Source: Flavobacterium sp. (GTDB lineage: Bacteria; Bacteroidota; Bacteroidia; Flavobacteriales; Flavobacteriaceae). From it: a DNA stretch of 64,000 bases. Shown here piece by piece: positions 8,175 through 16,410 of this stretch (its first letter is position 1; every line of letters begins with the position of its first letter). Location: positions 248,001-312,000 of the forward strand of contig NZ_JAIXUB010000013.1 of NCBI RefSeq assembly GCF_027484205.1. The letters are read 5' to 3'. The notes under the pieces were generated by a model that worked only from the letters and a program-made list of their open reading frames with translations, did not search any database and was not told where the DNA came from. Both the position numbers and the translations under genes were made by a program.

Positions 8175-9305
8175 ATGTCAAACCATATACAACTCAACAC
8201 CATAGAAGAAGCCATTGAAGACATTCGAAATGGAAAGGTCATCATTGTTGTTGATGATGAGGATAGAGAAAATGAAGGTGATTTTTTAGCTGCAGCCGAA
8301 AAAGTAACTCCTGAAATGATTAACTTTATGGCTACACATGGTCGTGGCTTGATTTGCGCTCCACTCACAGAAAGTCGTTGTAAAGAATTAGGTTTACATG
8401 CTATGGTTAGCAACAATACTGATCCAATGGAAACTGCCTTCACTGTTTCTGTAGATTTGAAAGGAAATGGTGTTACTACAGGTATTTCAGCATCAGACAG
8501 AGCTAAAACTATCCTTTCCTTAGTAGATGAAAATACAAAACCACACGATTTAGCACGTCCAGGACACATTTTTCCACTTGTCGCAAAGCAAGGTGGCGTT
8601 TTGAGAAGAACAGGACATACCGAAGCTGCAATTGATTTTGCAAGATTAGCAGGATTCAAATCGGCTGGTGTAATTGTGGAAATCATGAACGATGATGGAA
8701 CAATGGCACGATTACCTCAATTGGTTGAAGTAGCTAAGAAATTTGATTTAAAATTAGTTTCTATTGAAGCATTAGTTGCTTACAGAATGCAACACGATAG
8801 TTTAATTGTTAAAAAAGAGGATTTTGATATAGAAACTCGTTTTGGAACATTTAGACTAAGAGCATACATTCAAACAACAAATAAGCAAGTACACATTGCT
8901 TTAACGAAGGGAACTTGGAATGCAGATGAACCTATTCTTACTAGAATTAATTCTTCACAAGTTAACAATGATTTATTAGGAACACTTACTAATAATGCAG
9001 AACAACAACTTGATGATATGTTTAAAGTAATTAATGAAGAAGGACGAGGTGCTGTTATATTTATAAATCAAGACATGCAATCTGTAAGTTTATTAAGTAG
9101 AATTACTGAATTAAAAACATTACAAAGTCAGGGAATAATGAAAGCTCCAAAAATAATTATAGATTCAAAAGACTTTGGAATTGGAGCCCAAATTTTACAT
9201 GATATTGACATTTCTAAAATACGATTGGTTTCAAATACTGAGCAAACTAAGCGTGTTGGAATGATTGGATATGGTTTAGAAATTACAGAATATGTAAATT
9301 ATTAA
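8175..9305 (+). CDS. ribB: 3,4-dihydroxy-2-butanone-4-phosphate synthase with degenerate GTP cyclohydrolase II domain
   Basis: This 376-residue bifunctional-type riboflavin enzyme has two domains. Residues 1 to about 205 form the RibB domain with the acidic motif DDEDRENEGD and RPGHIFPLVAKQGGVLRRTGHTEA, so conversion of ribulose-5-phosphate to the four-carbon precursor should be intact. The C-terminal part (about 215-376) aligns with RibA by DIETRFGTFRLRAY, EEGRGAVIF, DFGIGAQIL and GYGLEITE. It lacks the three zinc-binding Cys of active RibA: the usual SEC...RCDCGEQL region reads SSQVNNDLLGTLTNNAEQQL. The second domain is therefore probably not catalytic, and a separate RibA should exist elsewhere in the genome. 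Confidence 0.92.
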   Translation: MSNHIQLNTIEEAIEDIRNGKVIIVVDDEDRENEGDFLAAAEKVTPEMINFMATHGRGLICAPLTESRCKELGLHAMVSNNTDPMETAFTVSVDLKGNGVTTGISASDRAKTILSLVDENTKPHDLARPGHIFPLVAKQGGVLRRTGHTEAAIDFARLAGFKSAGVIVEIMNDDGTMARLPQLVEVAKKFDLKLVSIEALVAYRMQHDSLIVKKEDFDIETRFGTFRLRAYIQTTNKQVHIALTKGTWNADEPILTRINSSQVNNDLLGTLTNNAEQQLDDMFKVINEEGRGAVIFINQDMQSVSLLSRITELKTLQSQGIMKAPKIIIDSKDFGIGAQILHDIDISKIRLVSNTEQTKRVGMIGYGLEITEYVNY

Positions 9306-9345
9306 AATAAAAATATTTTTTTTCTTTCATAACGCATAGAAAATG

Positions 9346-9384
9346 AAACGATTAGTTTTTATAATAAAAATTAATCGTTTTTTT
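9346..9384 (+). terminator. rho-independent terminator after ribB
   Basis: AAACGATTA (9346-9354) pairs with TAATCGTTT (9372-9380), and the stem extends through TTTTTA/TAAAAA to a 3-nt loop. A T-run follows. It ends the housekeeping operon. Confidence 0.75.
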
Positions 9385-9396
9385 GTTTAAAAACTA

Positions 9397-9427
9397 TTTG
9401 GAAAACAAAAAAAGGTTACTATATTTG
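9397..9427 (+). promoter_or_regulatory. tRNA-Ser promoter
   Basis: TTTG (9397-9400) and TATATTTG (9420-9427) are separated by 19 bp. Both match the Bacteroidota -33 and -7 consensus and lie 31 bp upstream of the mature tRNA. Confidence 0.7.
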
Positions 9428-9458
9428 CATCCGCAATACGGAAGTATTGAGATTTATT

Positions 9459-9543
9459 GGAGAAATGGCAGAGCGGTCGAATGCGGCAGTCTTGAAAACT
9501 GTTGACTGTAACAGGTCCGGGGGTTCGAATCCCTCTTTCTCCG
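9459..9543 (+). tRNA. tRNA-Ser (TGA)
   Basis: The 85-nt gene has an acceptor stem GGAGAAA/TTTCTCC, a D-arm around GGCAGAGCGGTC, an anticodon loop CTTGAAA with anticodon TGA, a long variable arm as in class II tRNAs, and the T-loop GGTTCGAATCC. The discriminator base is G and CCA is not encoded. It is immediately followed by a terminator and then a tyrosine integrase gene, so its 3' end is the probable attachment site of the adjacent island. Confidence 0.95.
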
Positions 9544-9566
9544 CAAAATACTTTTTAAAGTACTTC

Positions 9567-9602
9567 AAAACCCCTTAAATCTTATGATTTTCGGGGTTTT
9601 TT
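9567..9602 (+). terminator. terminator of tRNA-Ser
   Basis: AAAACCCC (9567-9574) pairs with GGGGTTTT (9593-9600), with an inner AAATC/GATTT stem and a TTAT loop. A T-run follows. Confidence 0.8.
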
Positions 9603-9645
9603 GTTTTAATCCCCTATCAAAACATTCATTAATTCGCAATACTAA

Positions 9646-9692
9646 AGGGGCACAATTCGGGGCACAAAGCATTCAATAAAAATTGTGCCCCT
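9646..9692. repeat. GGGGCACAA repeats between tRNA and integrase, possible integrase arm sites
   Basis: GGGGCACAA occurs directly at 9647-9655 and 9659-9667 and inverted at 9683-9691. The outer copies form a perfect 12-bp inverted repeat (9646-9657 with 9681-9692). Short repeated boxes between a tRNA target and a tyrosine integrase gene are typical of arm-type integrase or excisionase binding sites. The function here is inferred from position. Confidence 0.5.
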
Positions 9693-9794
9693 ATCTGATT
9701 GTTAAGCCCAGTATTTACAGCCAGTTCAGAAAATGAACATCTTGTACCGATTTGACTTTTTAACTAAATTATTACTAATTAAAAGGTCACCAAA

Positions 9795-11033
9795 ATGGAA
9801 GCAACAATCACAAATCTTTTTTATCTAAAAAGAGCAAAAGCCAATGTAGACGGACTAGTTCCGATTTATCACAGAACGACAATCAACGGAAAACGCCTCG
9901 ACAAGAGCACCGGAAAATACATTGATCCTACCAAATGGTCAACAGAAGCAGGCAGAATGAAAGGTAATTCAGAGGAAGCTAGAACAATAAATAGCCACCT
10001 CGATTCACTGATTGCAAAAAATTCTAGTATTGAAAAAAAATTAATTGCAGTTGATAAGGATATTACAGCCGAAGTTTTTAATAATGTTCTGACTGGTAAA
10101 ACTGAAAAGCAGCGAACACTGGTACCTATTTTTCAAAATCATAATGATCAAATAGAAGCTTTAGTAAAAACTGAGGAATATTCTCCAGGAACATTAGAAC
10201 GCTACAAAACGTCGCTTAGCCATACAAAAGAGTTCATGAAATGGAAGTTCAATATTTCAGATATTAATATAAAGGATATTGACTTGGCGTTTATAACAGA
10301 TTATGATTTTTACTTGCGAACTGAACGTGGATGCAGCAACAATACGACTGTAAAATACATTAAAAACTTCAAAAAGATAATTCAAATATGCTTGGATAAT
10401 AGATGGATTATCGAAAATCCATTTGTAAAGTACAAAGGAAAAATCAAGGAAGTGGATAGAGATTTTTTAACTGAAAGCGAAATCGAAACAATTTACAATA
10501 AGAAGTTTCATTGTGAAAGATTGATTCAAGTTCGCGATATTTTCATTTTCTGTTGTTTCACCGGACTAGCTTACATAGATGTAAAACAATTGACTTCCGA
10601 TCACATAGGAATTGGTATAGATGGCAACAAATGGATTTTTAAAAACCGACAAAAAACAGATACCAGTTCAAAAATCCCTTTACTTCCTATTCCGGAACAA
10701 ATTATGGCAAAGTACGCATCACATCCAAAGTGTTTAAATGAAGAAACAATCTTACCTGTTTTGAGCAATCAAAAGATGAACAGCTATCTCAAAGAAATTG
10801 GTGATGTTTGCGGCATTAAAACCGAATTAACTTTCCACCTTGCCCGACATTCATTTGCAACCTCTATAACACTTACAAATGGTGTTCCTATCGAAAGCGT
10901 AAGCAAAATGCTTGGACACACAAATATTAGAACAACACAACACTATGCAAAAGTCGTAGATAGAAAAGTAAGTGACGATATGGCTATTCTCAAACAAAAA
11001 CTAGCACCTCAGCTGATAGCGAAAAGTTCATAA
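9795..11033 (+). CDS. int: tyrosine-type site-specific integrase of a tRNA-Ser island
   Basis: The 412-residue protein has the three parts of Bacteroidota integrases: an N-terminal arm-binding domain (residues 1 to about 90), a SAM-like core-binding domain (about 105-205) and a catalytic domain. Visible catalytic elements are HLARHSFAT (H-x-x-R, about 349-352), GHTNI (His), the tyrosine in QHYAKV (about 383) and a KNRQKTD beta-hairpin Lys. The first catalytic Arg is not obvious: FTGLAYIDV replaces the usual TGLR. IntDOT-type integrases of this phylum also lack it. The gene starts about 250 bp from tRNA-Ser and has its own terminator, so it is the likely enzyme that inserted the island. Confidence 0.92.
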   Translation: MEATITNLFYLKRAKANVDGLVPIYHRTTINGKRLDKSTGKYIDPTKWSTEAGRMKGNSEEARTINSHLDSLIAKNSSIEKKLIAVDKDITAEVFNNVLTGKTEKQRTLVPIFQNHNDQIEALVKTEEYSPGTLERYKTSLSHTKEFMKWKFNISDINIKDIDLAFITDYDFYLRTERGCSNNTTVKYIKNFKKIIQICLDNRWIIENPFVKYKGKIKEVDRDFLTESEIETIYNKKFHCERLIQVRDIFIFCCFTGLAYIDVKQLTSDHIGIGIDGNKWIFKNRQKTDTSSKIPLLPIPEQIMAKYASHPKCLNEETILPVLSNQKMNSYLKEIGDVCGIKTELTFHLARHSFATSITLTNGVPIESVSKMLGHTNIRTTQHYAKVVDRKVSDDMAILKQKLAPQLIAKSS

Positions 11034-11053
11034 AACAAACTTTATAAATAGTA

Positions 11054-11084
11054 AAAGCATTGCACTACCAGCAATGCTTTTTTT
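11054..11084 (+). terminator. terminator after the integrase gene
   Basis: AAAGCATTGC (11054-11063) pairs with GCAATGCTTT (11071-11080) across a 7-nt loop, followed by a T-run. Confidence 0.85.
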
Positions 11085-11113
11085 ATTAAAAATACATCCA
11101 AAACAAGGTGTTT

Positions 11114-11170
11114 AATTCCCGAATGGAACACTATACTTCTTGATTTATAAACTTCGATAGTATAGTTTTG
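11114..11170 (+). promoter_or_regulatory. island regulon promoter, copy 1 (HAMP-AraC gene)
   Basis: The element has an ATTCCCGAAT dyad (11115-11124), then CTTG ending at 11142, then exactly 20 bp, then TAGTTTTG (11163-11170). TTG and TAGTTTTG fit the -33/-7 boxes. The same layout recurs at 21803, at 30752 and on the minus strand at 32712, which supports a shared regulator. Confidence 0.65.
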
Positions 11171-11217
11171 TCAACATTTCCCAACTTCCTTTCTGGCAAT
11201 CATTCACTTATATAGTC

Positions 11218-11787
11218 ATGGATAATCAACAAAACCAACAGCGAATTAAAAGCTTGTACAAAATGCTTTTAGAAATGGCAACCGGAAATCTAGCATTTCG
11301 GGTAGAGCTAAATGGTAGTGGAGATGAGCTAGATCAATTGGCAACAATGTTGAATGATGTAGCAGAGAAAATGCAAAACATAATTTCGAAATACGAATTC
11401 AAAAATCAACCGTATGATTACAATACAAGTCAAAATACGACCAAACAATCCGATGCCGAACTAATCCAAAAAGTCATTGACTACATTCATAATCACTTAG
11501 AAGAACCTTTGCCAACCACCAAAGAACTTTCAAAAATGTTCGGCACCAATGAGTTCACATTAAAAGACAGCTTTCGCACTATTGTAAAAACGAGCATCTA
11601 TCAATTTTACAATGAGGAGCGACTAAAGAAAGCGCATTTTCTTATCGAGAAAACAATAATCCCATTAAAAGAGATTGCATTGATATGCGGATTCAATGAT
11701 TATCCCAACTTCTACAAAGCATTTAAAAAACGCTACAAGTATCCGCCCAGCGAACTTCAAAGAGAAAAAGAAAACAACAATCAATAA
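11218..11787 (+). CDS. soluble HAMP-like / AraC-type transcriptional regulator
   Basis: The 189-residue protein has two parts. Residues about 8-52 (LLEMATGNLAFRVELNGSGDELDQLATMLNDVAEKMQ) read like a HAMP signal-relay domain, but no transmembrane helix precedes it. Residues about 85-185 form an AraC-type double helix-turn-helix with TTKELSKMFGTNEFTLKDSFR and LKEIALICGFNDYPNFYKAFKKRYKYPPSEL. A HAMP segment without a membrane anchor suggests that signalling occurs by coiled-coil rearrangement or partner binding. It is followed by a MauE-like gene and a DUF6520 peptide gene, an arrangement I associate with Flavobacteriia. It is driven by a promoter with the island dyad. Confidence 0.85.
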   Translation: MDNQQNQQRIKSLYKMLLEMATGNLAFRVELNGSGDELDQLATMLNDVAEKMQNIISKYEFKNQPYDYNTSQNTTKQSDAELIQKVIDYIHNHLEEPLPTTKELSKMFGTNEFTLKDSFRTIVKTSIYQFYNEERLKKAHFLIEKTIIPLKEIALICGFNDYPNFYKAFKKRYKYPPSELQREKENNNQ

Positions 11788-11879
11788 AAGTATTCCATTT
11801 TTTGCAAACACATATTCCCGAAATGAAATAAGATAATGGTTTCATTAATAGAATTTTACACTACCAATTCTAGCAAACC

Positions 11880-13367
11880 ATGAAAATAAAGGTCACCAAT
11901 CTTAAATCAATTCTTGTAGAAATAATAAGTATTTTACTAATGGTACTTTTTGTTTACTCAGCACTCAGCAAACTTCTAGAATTTCAAAACTTCCAAGCCC
12001 AATTGGGACAATCGCCACTAATTAGTGCATATACCGGATTTGTTTCCTATTCGGTTTTAATAGTTGAATTACTAATCGCTATACTTCTTGCAATCCCAAA
12101 ATCAAGATATATTGCCTTGTTAGCTTCTTTTGGATTGATGCTGATGTTCACAGCTTACATAATAGTTATCCTTAATTATTCTTCATTTGTGCCTTGCTCT
12201 TGTGGTGGTATATTAGAAAAATTGGGATGGAAAGAACACCTTATTTTCAATATAGCTTTTACAATTCTGGCGGCAATAGCATCACTACTTATAGTAAACA
12301 ATAGATCCAAAACAATTATAAAATTGATGATAATTGCTATAATCGGTTTTGCTTTAATAGTAACGCTGTACATCTATTCCGAACAAAAAATGCACCAAGA
12401 AAACCCATTCATCAGAAGATTTATTCAAGGTGCAGCTACCCAAACAGCCGAAGCCGAATTAACCAATAATTTCAAATACTACGCAGGTACAGACGGCAAA
12501 ACCATTTATTTCGGAGACAGTCAAGCACCATTACACATCATCGCTTACGACACCATTTTAAAAACCAAGCGTCACTATAAAATACAACTGGAACGCGAGA
12601 ACTTTCCTTTTGTTTCCGTACAAGTCCGAATTGCACCGCCTTATTTTTTTCTAATGGATGGAACAGTACCAGTAATCTACAAAGGCAAAATATCCGATTG
12701 GAAAGCAAAACTTATAATGTATGACAACAACTATTATTTTTCAAAAGCAGAAATCATTGCTCCAGATAAAGTTGCATTTCGAGCCCAACAGCTCAAAACG
12801 CTCTATAACATTTTAGGAACCTTTACTTTCAAAGACAGCTTACAAGTCAACTATGCACCTCAGCTATTACAAAAACAAATTGACGGCTTTTTTGATACCG
12901 ATGGTACGATGCAGTTCGACAAACAATCTCAAAAATTTATCTACACGTATTATTACAGAAATCAATTCATCATTACCGATAGCAACCTCAACCTAATCCG
13001 TCGCGGAAATACCATAGACACCACGACCAAAGCCAAACTCAAGGTAGTGCACATTAAAGAAACAGGGCAACGAAAAACAGCATCACTTCCGCCAACTGTA
13101 AACAAACTAACAGCCATTTCAAATAAGTTGCTATTTGTAAATTCAAAATTAATCGGGCGATACGAACCCAAAGAAATGTGGAAACAAGCTTCAATTGTAG
13201 ATGTCTACAACATCGAAAAGAACACTTACTTATCAAGCATCTACATTTACGATATAAACAAAACCAAGTTGAAAGAAATGTTTGTGATTGACAACAATCT
13301 CTACGCAATAATCGGACATCGTTTACACAAATACGAATTAAATAAAAAACATTTCAACAACAAATAA
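11880..13367 (+). CDS. MauE/DoxX-like redox-associated membrane protein with extended C-terminal domain
   Basis: The 495-residue protein starts with a four-helix membrane domain of about 165 residues resembling MauE/DoxX: a first helix (ISILLMVLFVYSALSKLLEFQNF) and a CSCGG motif between helices 3 and 4 (SFVPCSCGGILEKLGW). MauE-like proteins act in disulfide or electron transfer across the membrane. The remaining 330 residues are beta-rich with repeated strand pairs (for example GKTIYFGDSQAPLHIIAYD) and look like an extracytoplasmic propeller-like domain of unknown function. It sits between the HAMP-AraC gene and a four-Cys peptide gene, so a redox role toward that peptide is a reasonable inference. 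Confidence 0.75.
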   Translation: MKIKVTNLKSILVEIISILLMVLFVYSALSKLLEFQNFQAQLGQSPLISAYTGFVSYSVLIVELLIAILLAIPKSRYIALLASFGLMLMFTAYIIVILNYSSFVPCSCGGILEKLGWKEHLIFNIAFTILAAIASLLIVNNRSKTIIKLMIIAIIGFALIVTLYIYSEQKMHQENPFIRRFIQGAATQTAEAELTNNFKYYAGTDGKTIYFGDSQAPLHIIAYDTILKTKRHYKIQLERENFPFVSVQVRIAPPYFFLMDGTVPVIYKGKISDWKAKLIMYDNNYYFSKAEIIAPDKVAFRAQQLKTLYNILGTFTFKDSLQVNYAPQLLQKQIDGFFDTDGTMQFDKQSQKFIYTYYYRNQFIITDSNLNLIRRGNTIDTTTKAKLKVVHIKETGQRKTASLPPTVNKLTAISNKLLFVNSKLIGRYEPKEMWKQASIVDVYNIEKNTYLSSIYIYDINKTKLKEMFVIDNNLYAIIGHRLHKYELNKKHFNNK

Positions 13368-13459
13368 CAACATAAAAATCTATTCTGATCAGTAGCAGGA
13401 ACGAGACTGAAAACCTGTAAAAAAGAGTAAGTCAAAAAAATAATTAAAATTCTATTACC

Positions 13460-13741
13460 ATGAAAAATGTTTTAAAAGTGATCTTGCCAGTATTGGCATT
13501 CACATTGGCAAGTGCAGGAGCAGTTAGCTCAAAAAATGCTAAAGTTAAAGAAGCAAAAAAGGCAGTTGCTATCATTGGATTTATACAAAATCCATCAATT
13601 GCAAATTGTCTTCAAGTTACGGTGGATTGTACTCCAACCACTACAGCCCAAAACTGTATGTCTAGTGAGGCAACTCCAAGACGTGTTTGGCATAAAAATG
13701 CTGCAAATGCTTGTAGTGTAAACTTGTACAAAGTACTGTAA
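13460..13741 (+). CDS. DUF6520 family exported small cysteine peptide
   Basis: This 93-residue protein has an N-terminal signal-like segment (KVILPVLAFTLASAGAVSS). The mature part has four Cys (50, 57, 66, 85). It matches the general form of the DUF6520 family, small exported proteins of Flavobacteriia. No enzyme motif is visible. Four Cys in about 70 residues suggest two disulfides in the periplasm, which fits the neighbouring MauE-like gene. It ends at a strong bidirectional terminator shared with the convergent S9 peptidase gene. The upstream gap (13368-13459) has no clear promoter, so it may be transcribed from the HAMP-AraC promoter. Confidence 0.75.
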   Translation: MKNVLKVILPVLAFTLASAGAVSSKNAKVKEAKKAVAIIGFIQNPSIANCLQVTVDCTPTTTAQNCMSSEATPRRVWHKNAANACSVNLYKVL

Positions 13742-13754
13742 ACAAGTAACTTTT

Positions 13755-13791
13755 AAGTATGCAGTTTTCTTTAATAGAAAACTGCATACTT
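13755..13791. terminator. bidirectional terminator between the DUF6520 and S9 peptidase genes
   Basis: A perfect 16-bp stem (13755-13770 with 13776-13791) has a 5-nt loop and T-runs on both sides. It separates two convergent genes. Confidence 0.9.
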
Positions 13792-13797
13792 TTATCT

Positions 13798-16410
13798 TTA
13801 CTCTTCTAAATCAGATTTCATCCATGATGCTTTTGGCTTACCTTTTAAATAATGACCAAACCAATCATTCATCTTTCTTAGTAAATCTTCTTGGTTTTTT
13901 GGATCTTGAAAAATATGACCTTCGTTATCATAGGCCAACATAACGTGTTCTTTTTTTAAACGTCGTAAAGCAGCATAAAAAGTTTCAGCTTGTCTAGACT
14001 GTACGGTTTCATCAATTTTACCAGCCCAAGTCAATAGCGGAGTAGTTATTTTACTTGCATTAAGCAAAGGTGAATTGCTGTGATATGCTTCTTGATTATC
14101 ATAAAACGAAAATCCCATTCGATATTGCTGATTTTCGTAGCGCCATGCGTCAATATTTGTGTACAATGTATTGATTGTAAAGTAATGCTGTAAATTATCC
14201 GATATAGCCGCACCACTTATGGCAGTGGCAAACAAATCTGTTTGTGTAATGATAAAATTGGTTTCATATCCGCCAAAAGATTGACCTGTTAGTCCAATTT
14301 TCTTTGCATCAGCTACACCCATTTCAATAACCTTTTTAGTAGCTGCTGTAACACAATCAACAGCTGACATAGCCACATTTCCTTTTTCAAATGATATATC
14401 AGGCAACAATACAGCATAACCATTAGTGGTTAAATTAGCAATATTAAAGCCAATACCATTATGCAAACTTGGATATTTAAACTCATGAAGATATTTCGAA
14501 AAGGATTCATAAATAAATACTACCATCGGATACTTTTTACTCGCATCATAATCCGCAGGATAATACAAAATGCCTTTCAGTGGTGTACCTTTACTATCGC
14601 TGTAATAAATCATTTCCGATTTTCCCCAATGATACTTTTTTTGATGCTCATTACTTCGTACTACTTCTTTTTCTTTTCCAGTAGTACAGTAAACTAAAGT
14701 TGGCGACAAATCAAATCGTTGCTTAACACAAATAAAAGAAGTACCATTTTTTGATTTTGTGAATTTTGTAACCATAGCATCTGCAATTACAAGAGGCTTT
14801 GCTTTTTGATTAGGTTTCAATGTAAAAAAACCATACGCACCACGCTGTAAATTATAGGAAGTCAGGACAACTTCTTTTGATAAATCATAAATAGTTGTCC
14901 CAGAATCAGAATAATTAAACTGCTCTATATTTGATACAGCAGACGTATCAAATCGAAATCGTATGTTTTTTTCTTTGCCATTAGTCAGTCGTTTCCGTTC
15001 CTTGCCATTAGGTGATATCGCCCAAATATCATGGTAATCGTAACACAAAATAAATTTGCCATCTTTCGACCAATCTGTCTGACCCCAAACGCGAAGTTCG
15101 GTTCCTGGATCATTAATCCAGTTATCCCAACTAACGTTCAATCCATGAGTAATGTTTGCATGTGATTTTTTCACAATATCATAAACCCACCAATCGCTAT
15201 TTTTGTAGTAAGTAATATGCCTACCATCAGGTGAAAAATCCAATTGACTATCAATCCCAGACTGCTGTTCCAATAGCAACTCTTTGCTTCCTGTTCTAAT
15301 ATCCATCAAATAAAAATCCTTATCCGAATTTAATTTATACTGAGGCTCATATTGATCCACATCCGCAACAAGAGCATAATCTTGACTACCATTCAAAGCA
15401 ACCCATTTTTGTCGCTCCGAACTTATGGGTTGTACAAGTCCTTCTTTTGGAAACCATACTGCCAAAAATTGTGGATACCCTACATTCGCTCTCAACTTTC
15501 GTTCACGATAAAGCAACTGGTCTTTGGCATGCCATACCTCAACACCGCTAGAATATCCAGTAGTATCTTTGGCTACAACATTCGTTATTCCAAAAAATAC
15601 CTTTTTACCATCACGAGACACTTTCAACTCAATAGTTTGATCAGTAGCAATTTTCATTTGCGACGGAAGAATAGCATCAGAAGAATTCAATGTAAATAAC
15701 TTATTGGTAACAAAATCATAATAATACACTGCTTCATTGCCTCTTTCAACACCATAAAAAGCAACTGATTTGCCATTGTTATGCCACATGAAAACTTCAA
15801 AAATTTGTAACGTTGGTTTCAAAATTTGTTGCTTACTAAATGTGTTTTTAAAACTCAAACAACTAACAGAACCAATACCATTATTGGAAGTCGTATAAAC
15901 CAACTTAGTTTTATCACTATTCCATTCATACTTTGTGACGTTTTCAATCCGCTCAATAACGGTTTCACTCTTTCTAATGACTAGCGTACTAGCGTTCTCC
16001 AAAGTAACCAAATAAAGTCCATCTACAGAATAGTCATATCGACTAACATTCGGTAATAACTTTTCAGTACCATTTTTCAAATCAAACACTACTAATCCTT
16101 CTTTTTTGATAAAGGCAAAGCTTTTTTCTCCAATAAATTGACCTATACGTAAATTAGGAAAAACAAACTTTTTATTTGTTTTAGTATGAACCACAAAAGT
16201 AGTATCTACATCATTCTCATAAGAAAACCGATAACTAACCCAATTACCATGGTCAGACAGTTGCTCACTTCCCATTCGATGCCACAAACCATAATCGGCT
16301 TCGGTCAAATGCTTCTTAGTTAGCACCTGTCCCATTACAGGACAGGGAACTAACCCAACTAAAATCATGGCGATCACACCACAAAACGTTGGTAAATAAG
16401 TGAACTTCAT
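13798..16410 (-). CDS. S9-family prolyl oligopeptidase-like serine peptidase
   Basis: The 870-residue protein has a signal peptide ending near PVMGQ and is therefore exported. An N-terminal beta-propeller-like region of about 600 residues contains WD/TolB-like strands (DFSPDGRHITYYKNSDWWVYD, cut by several turns). A C-terminal alpha/beta hydrolase follows. The nucleophile motif is GQSFGGYE (about residue 700), the acid lies in GKIDETV, and the His in NEGHIFQ. The family cleaves short peptides, often after Pro or Ala. It overlaps the end of the susD gene by one base, so it belongs to the susC-susD operon, which suggests uptake and degradation of peptides. Confidence 0.88.
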   Translation of the reverse strand: MKFTYLPTFCGVIAMILVGLVPCPVMGQVLTKKHLTEADYGLWHRMGSEQLSDHGNWVSYRFSYENDVDTTFVVHTKTNKKFVFPNLRIGQFIGEKSFAFIKKEGLVVFDLKNGTEKLLPNVSRYDYSVDGLYLVTLENASTLVIRKSETVIERIENVTKYEWNSDKTKLVYTTSNNGIGSVSCLSFKNTFSKQQILKPTLQIFEVFMWHNNGKSVAFYGVERGNEAVYYYDFVTNKLFTLNSSDAILPSQMKIATDQTIELKVSRDGKKVFFGITNVVAKDTTGYSSGVEVWHAKDQLLYRERKLRANVGYPQFLAVWFPKEGLVQPISSERQKWVALNGSQDYALVADVDQYEPQYKLNSDKDFYLMDIRTGSKELLLEQQSGIDSQLDFSPDGRHITYYKNSDWWVYDIVKKSHANITHGLNVSWDNWINDPGTELRVWGQTDWSKDGKFILCYDYHDIWAISPNGKERKRLTNGKEKNIRFRFDTSAVSNIEQFNYSDSGTTIYDLSKEVVLTSYNLQRGAYGFFTLKPNQKAKPLVIADAMVTKFTKSKNGTSFICVKQRFDLSPTLVYCTTGKEKEVVRSNEHQKKYHWGKSEMIYYSDSKGTPLKGILYYPADYDASKKYPMVVFIYESFSKYLHEFKYPSLHNGIGFNIANLTTNGYAVLLPDISFEKGNVAMSAVDCVTAATKKVIEMGVADAKKIGLTGQSFGGYETNFIITQTDLFATAISGAAISDNLQHYFTINTLYTNIDAWRYENQQYRMGFSFYDNQEAYHSNSPLLNASKITTPLLTWAGKIDETVQSRQAETFYAALRRLKKEHVMLAYDNEGHIFQDPKNQEDLLRKMNDWFGHYLKGKPKASWMKSDLEE

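Noticed and set aside
11811..11860. Fifth regulon promoter before the MauE-like gene
   Set aside because: ATTCCCGAAAT is an imperfect dyad and no CTTG-N20-TAGnTTTG follows at the right distance.
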